A DNA stretch of 64,000 nt from Agromyces sp. LHK192. GTDB lineage: Bacteria > Actinomycetota > Actinomycetes > Actinomycetales > Microbacteriaceae. A program made the position numbers and the translations under genes. The notes below the pieces were generated by a model. It worked only from the letters and a program-made list of their open reading frames with translations. It made no database searches and was not told the DNA's origin. Below are positions 61,996 to 64,000 of the stretch, piece after piece; within the stretch, counting starts at the first letter, position 1; each line of letters begins with the position of its first letter. The DNA lies in assembly GCF_004006235.1 (NCBI RefSeq), contig NZ_CP034753.1, forward strand, positions 1,364,001 to 1,428,000. Reading direction: 5' to 3'.

Positions 61996-63365
61996 CGAGC
62001 GGCGGCCGGATCGGTGTCGGGGCGTTCGTCGGCGAGTCGCGGGCGCGCCGTCGCGGCGGGCAGCGGCTCGTGCTCCCACTGCCGGCGTTTGGTCGCCCAG
62101 GCGATCATGAGCAGCAGCGCGAATCCGCTCTCGACGAGCAGCCGGCTCTCGGCGAGGCTCTGCCCGATGAGGGCGACCATGATCAGCATGGGCACGAGCG
62201 AGGCGGCGCTGGAGGGCAGCGCGTGGCCCGAGGCATCCCTCGGCAGGTCGACCGAGAGGAACCACGACCGCCACAGGGCGCCGATCACGACGGACGCGAA
62301 CGCGAGGAGTCCGATGACGCCGAGTTGCGCCCAGACGTCGAGCCACGCGTTGTGGGCCTGCAGGTAGACGACGCCGTTGCGTTCGGCCAGGGAGCCGAAC
62401 GGCTCGGCCCAGGGCTGCCAGTAGCCCAGCCATCCCCAACCCGCCCAGGGCCGCTCGAGCGCGAGGCCGGTGACCGACGCCCAGATGTCGAAGCGGCCCG
62501 TGAGGTCCTCGCTCTTGCCGAAGAGCTGGAGCAGGCTGCTCCACAGCGCGATCAGCAGGGCCGCGGATGCGACGAGCACGAGCCCGGCGGTGACGTAGAC
62601 GGGCCTGCGGCGCTCGGGACCGACCCGACGCGTCCAGAGTGCGAATCCGAGGGCGACGAGCACGAGCACCGCGACCAGGGTCACCGTCGCCGAGCGCGTC
62701 AGCACGAGCACCGCGCCGGCGACGACGAGCCATGCGATACCGCGGCCCCTGCGGATGCCTCCCGACGCGGTCAACGCGCCGAAGACGATGGCTCCGAGGA
62801 GGGCGACCATGCCGAGGAGGTTCCGGCTCGCGACGATGCCCTCCACGGGCCCGCCCTCGAACAGCAGCGCGCGCGACCAGTAGAAGGCCATCGGGAGCTG
62901 CTCGCCCGACGGGTCGAAGTCGGGGAAGTTCGGCAGCAGCGGTTCGCGGACGAACACGGCGACCCACAGCTCGAAGGCGATCGACAGCGCGAGCACCCAC
63001 TTGATCGCCGCGGCCAGTCGGCCGACGAGGACCTGCCATTCGAGGCAGATCGCGAGCGCGACCGCGACGAATGCGGTGGCCAGCGTGATCGCGATGCCGA
63101 GCAGGGTCGACGCGGGATACGCCGACCAGGCGACCGACGCCACGGCGATGCCGAGGAACGCGAGCGTCGACTTCGGCACCCGGCGCCACACCCATCGGGG
63201 GCGGGTGGCGACGATGAGCCACACGGCTCCGACGACCACGACGGCGACGACCGCGCCGAAGCCCCACCAGCCGAGGAGGTTGCGCCAGAACTGCCCGGCG
63301 AGGAGCGTGAACACCGCGAACGTCGCGTACCCGCCGGTGAGCGCGCGGCGACGATCGGGGGTCAT
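61992..63365 (-). CDS. O-antigen ligase/polymerase family membrane protein (Wzy_C), copy 1
   Basis: 457-aa protein with about 11-12 helices, paralogous to the downstream gene. The external loop shows DLTGRFDIWASVTGLALERP, WAGWGWLGYW and the segment AHNAWLDVWAQLGVIGLLAF, whose HN(A)W(L)D pattern is the usual WaaL/Wzy active-site neighbourhood. It starts at ATG 63365 and ends overlapping copy 2 by 4 nt, so both are made from one message. The gene is on the same strand as, and 64 bp downstream of, the acyl-CoA dehydrogenase gene. Confidence 0.9.
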   Translation of the reverse strand: MTPDRRRALTGGYATFAVFTLLAGQFWRNLLGWWGFGAVVAVVVVGAVWLIVATRPRWVWRRVPKSTLAFLGIAVASVAWSAYPASTLLGIAITLATAFVAVALAICLEWQVLVGRLAAAIKWVLALSIAFELWVAVFVREPLLPNFPDFDPSGEQLPMAFYWSRALLFEGGPVEGIVASRNLLGMVALLGAIVFGALTASGGIRRGRGIAWLVVAGAVLVLTRSATVTLVAVLVLVALGFALWTRRVGPERRRPVYVTAGLVLVASAALLIALWSSLLQLFGKSEDLTGRFDIWASVTGLALERPWAGWGWLGYWQPWAEPFGSLAERNGVVYLQAHNAWLDVWAQLGVIGLLAFASVVIGALWRSWFLSVDLPRDASGHALPSSAASLVPMLIMVALIGQSLAESRLLVESGFALLLMIAWATKRRQWEHEPLPAATARPRLADERPDTDPAAAR

Positions 63366-63429
63366 GCGTCCAAGGGTATCGCGGGCGCGATCCCGGTGTC
63401 CGGGCTCGGCGCACCGCCCGTGGAACGGG

Positions 63430-64000
63430 TCAGACGAACGCCGCCTCGCCGGTGATCGCGCGACCGACGATGAGGGTGTTCATCTCGCGCGTTCCCTCGT
63501 AGGAGTAGAGCGCCTCCGCATCGGCGAAGAACCGGGCGACGTCGTACTCGAGCACGATGCCGTTGCCGCCGCAGGCCTCTCGGGCCCACGCGACGGTCTC
63601 ACGCATGCGCGAGGTGGCATACGCCTTCGCGAGCGCCGAATGCTCGTCGCGGAGCTCGCCCGCGTCCTGCAGTTGCGACGCGCGCACGACCATGCCGAGC
63701 GACGCCGTGATGTTGCCGAGCGAGTTGACGAGGTGCTCCTGGATGAGCTGGTGCGCGGCGATCGGCTGACCGAACTGCACCCGCTGCTTCGAGTACGCGA
63801 CGGCCGCCTCGTACGCGCCGACGGCCGTGCCGACGGCGGCCCAGGCCACCTCGGCGCGCGTCGCGCGGAGCACGGCGGCGGTGTCGCGGAACGAGTTCGC
63901 GTTCTGGAGCCGCAGCGACTCGGGCACGCGGACGTCGGTCAGGGTGATGTCCGCGTTCTGCACCGGGCGGAGGCTGATCTTGCCCTCGATCTTCGTGGCC
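63430..64000 (-). CDS. acyl-CoA dehydrogenase (glutaryl-CoA dehydrogenase-like), 5' end outside window
   Basis: C-terminal ~190 residues of an FAD-dependent acyl-CoA dehydrogenase, open through the right window edge. Visible signatures: [28 protein letters not shown], the FAD adenine segment [36 protein letters not shown], and [20 protein letters not shown], in which the Glu of YEGT is the catalytic base of the glutaryl-CoA type enzymes. The subtype is deduced from these residues and is fairly secure. The position at the end of the polysaccharide region resembles the fadE25-purE linkage of mycobacteria, although purE is 42 kb away here. Confidence 0.92.
   Translation of the reverse strand, partial: ATKIEGKISLRPVQNADITLTDVRVPESLRLQNANSFRDTAAVLRATRAEVAWAAVGTAVGAYEAAVAYSKQRVQFGQPIAAHQLIQEHLVNSLGNITASLGMVVRASQLQDAGELRDEHSALAKAYATSRMRETVAWAREACGGNGIVLEYDVARFFADAEALYSYEGTREMNTLIVGRAITGEAAFV

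Noticed and set aside
60643..63455. Long plus-strand frames antisense to the O-antigen ligase genes
   Set aside because: Their composition is Glu/Arg/Gln-rich, which mirrors the membrane-protein codons of the opposite strand. No start signals or motifs were seen.

Overview
The sequence comes from a high-GC Gram-positive actinobacterium, most likely a member of the Microbacteriaceae (Agromyces/Microbacterium-like). The reasons are GC-saturated third codon positions, many GTG and some TTG starts, frequent leaderless promoters (TANNNT about 6 nt before the start codon), and gene order. The order phosphomannomutase - purine nucleoside phosphorylase - LpdA - acyl-CoA carboxylase alpha - Maf - carboxylase epsilon/beta - BirA - PH-domain protein - GtrA - PurK - PurE - LCP protein matches, from memory, the chromosomal neighbourhood around Rv3265c-Rv3308 of Mycobacterium tuberculosis. 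Taxonomy is inference; no rRNA, tRNA, mobile element or CRISPR array was seen.

Layout. 1-22.3 kb is conserved core: nucleotide and sugar-phosphate metabolism, an amino-acid permease, the biotin-dependent acyl-CoA carboxylase set (alpha, beta, epsilon and the biotin ligase), Maf, a TrmA-type RNA methyltransferase, a NarL-type two-component system with an extra membrane partner, a DarT-like ADP-ribosyltransferase, GtrA, PurK/PurE and an LCP ligase.

22.3-63.4 kb is a roughly 41 kb cell-envelope polysaccharide region. It holds dTDP-L-rhamnose synthesis (rmlD, rmlB divergent from rmlC, rmlA), two tandem GDP-mannose 4,6-dehydratases, a PMM-type HAD phosphatase/mutase, about a dozen GT2/GT4 glycosyltransferases, several very large multi-pass proteins that look like GT-C glycosyltransferases, a UbiA-family decaprenyl-phosphate phosphoribosyltransferase, a flippase-like protein, an ABC exporter pair (Wzm/Wzt type), a fused LPG-synthase-TM/glycosyltransferase, a secreted protein with three carbohydrate-binding-like repeats, and two tandem O-antigen-ligase-family proteins. 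The window closes with the C-terminal part of an acyl-CoA dehydrogenase (glutaryl-CoA dehydrogenase-like), again a core gene.

How the genes fit together (inference): nucleotide sugars (dTDP-rhamnose, GDP-6-deoxy-hexose) and polyprenyl-phosphate sugars (GT2 polyprenol transferases, UbiA) feed cytoplasmic GT4/GT2 enzymes and membrane GT-C enzymes. Chains are moved by the ABC exporter or the flippase-like protein. The O-antigen ligases and the LCP protein would polymerise or attach the polymer to the wall. Genes are arranged as several short, tightly coupled operons (ATGA/GTGA overlaps) on both strands, not as one transcript.
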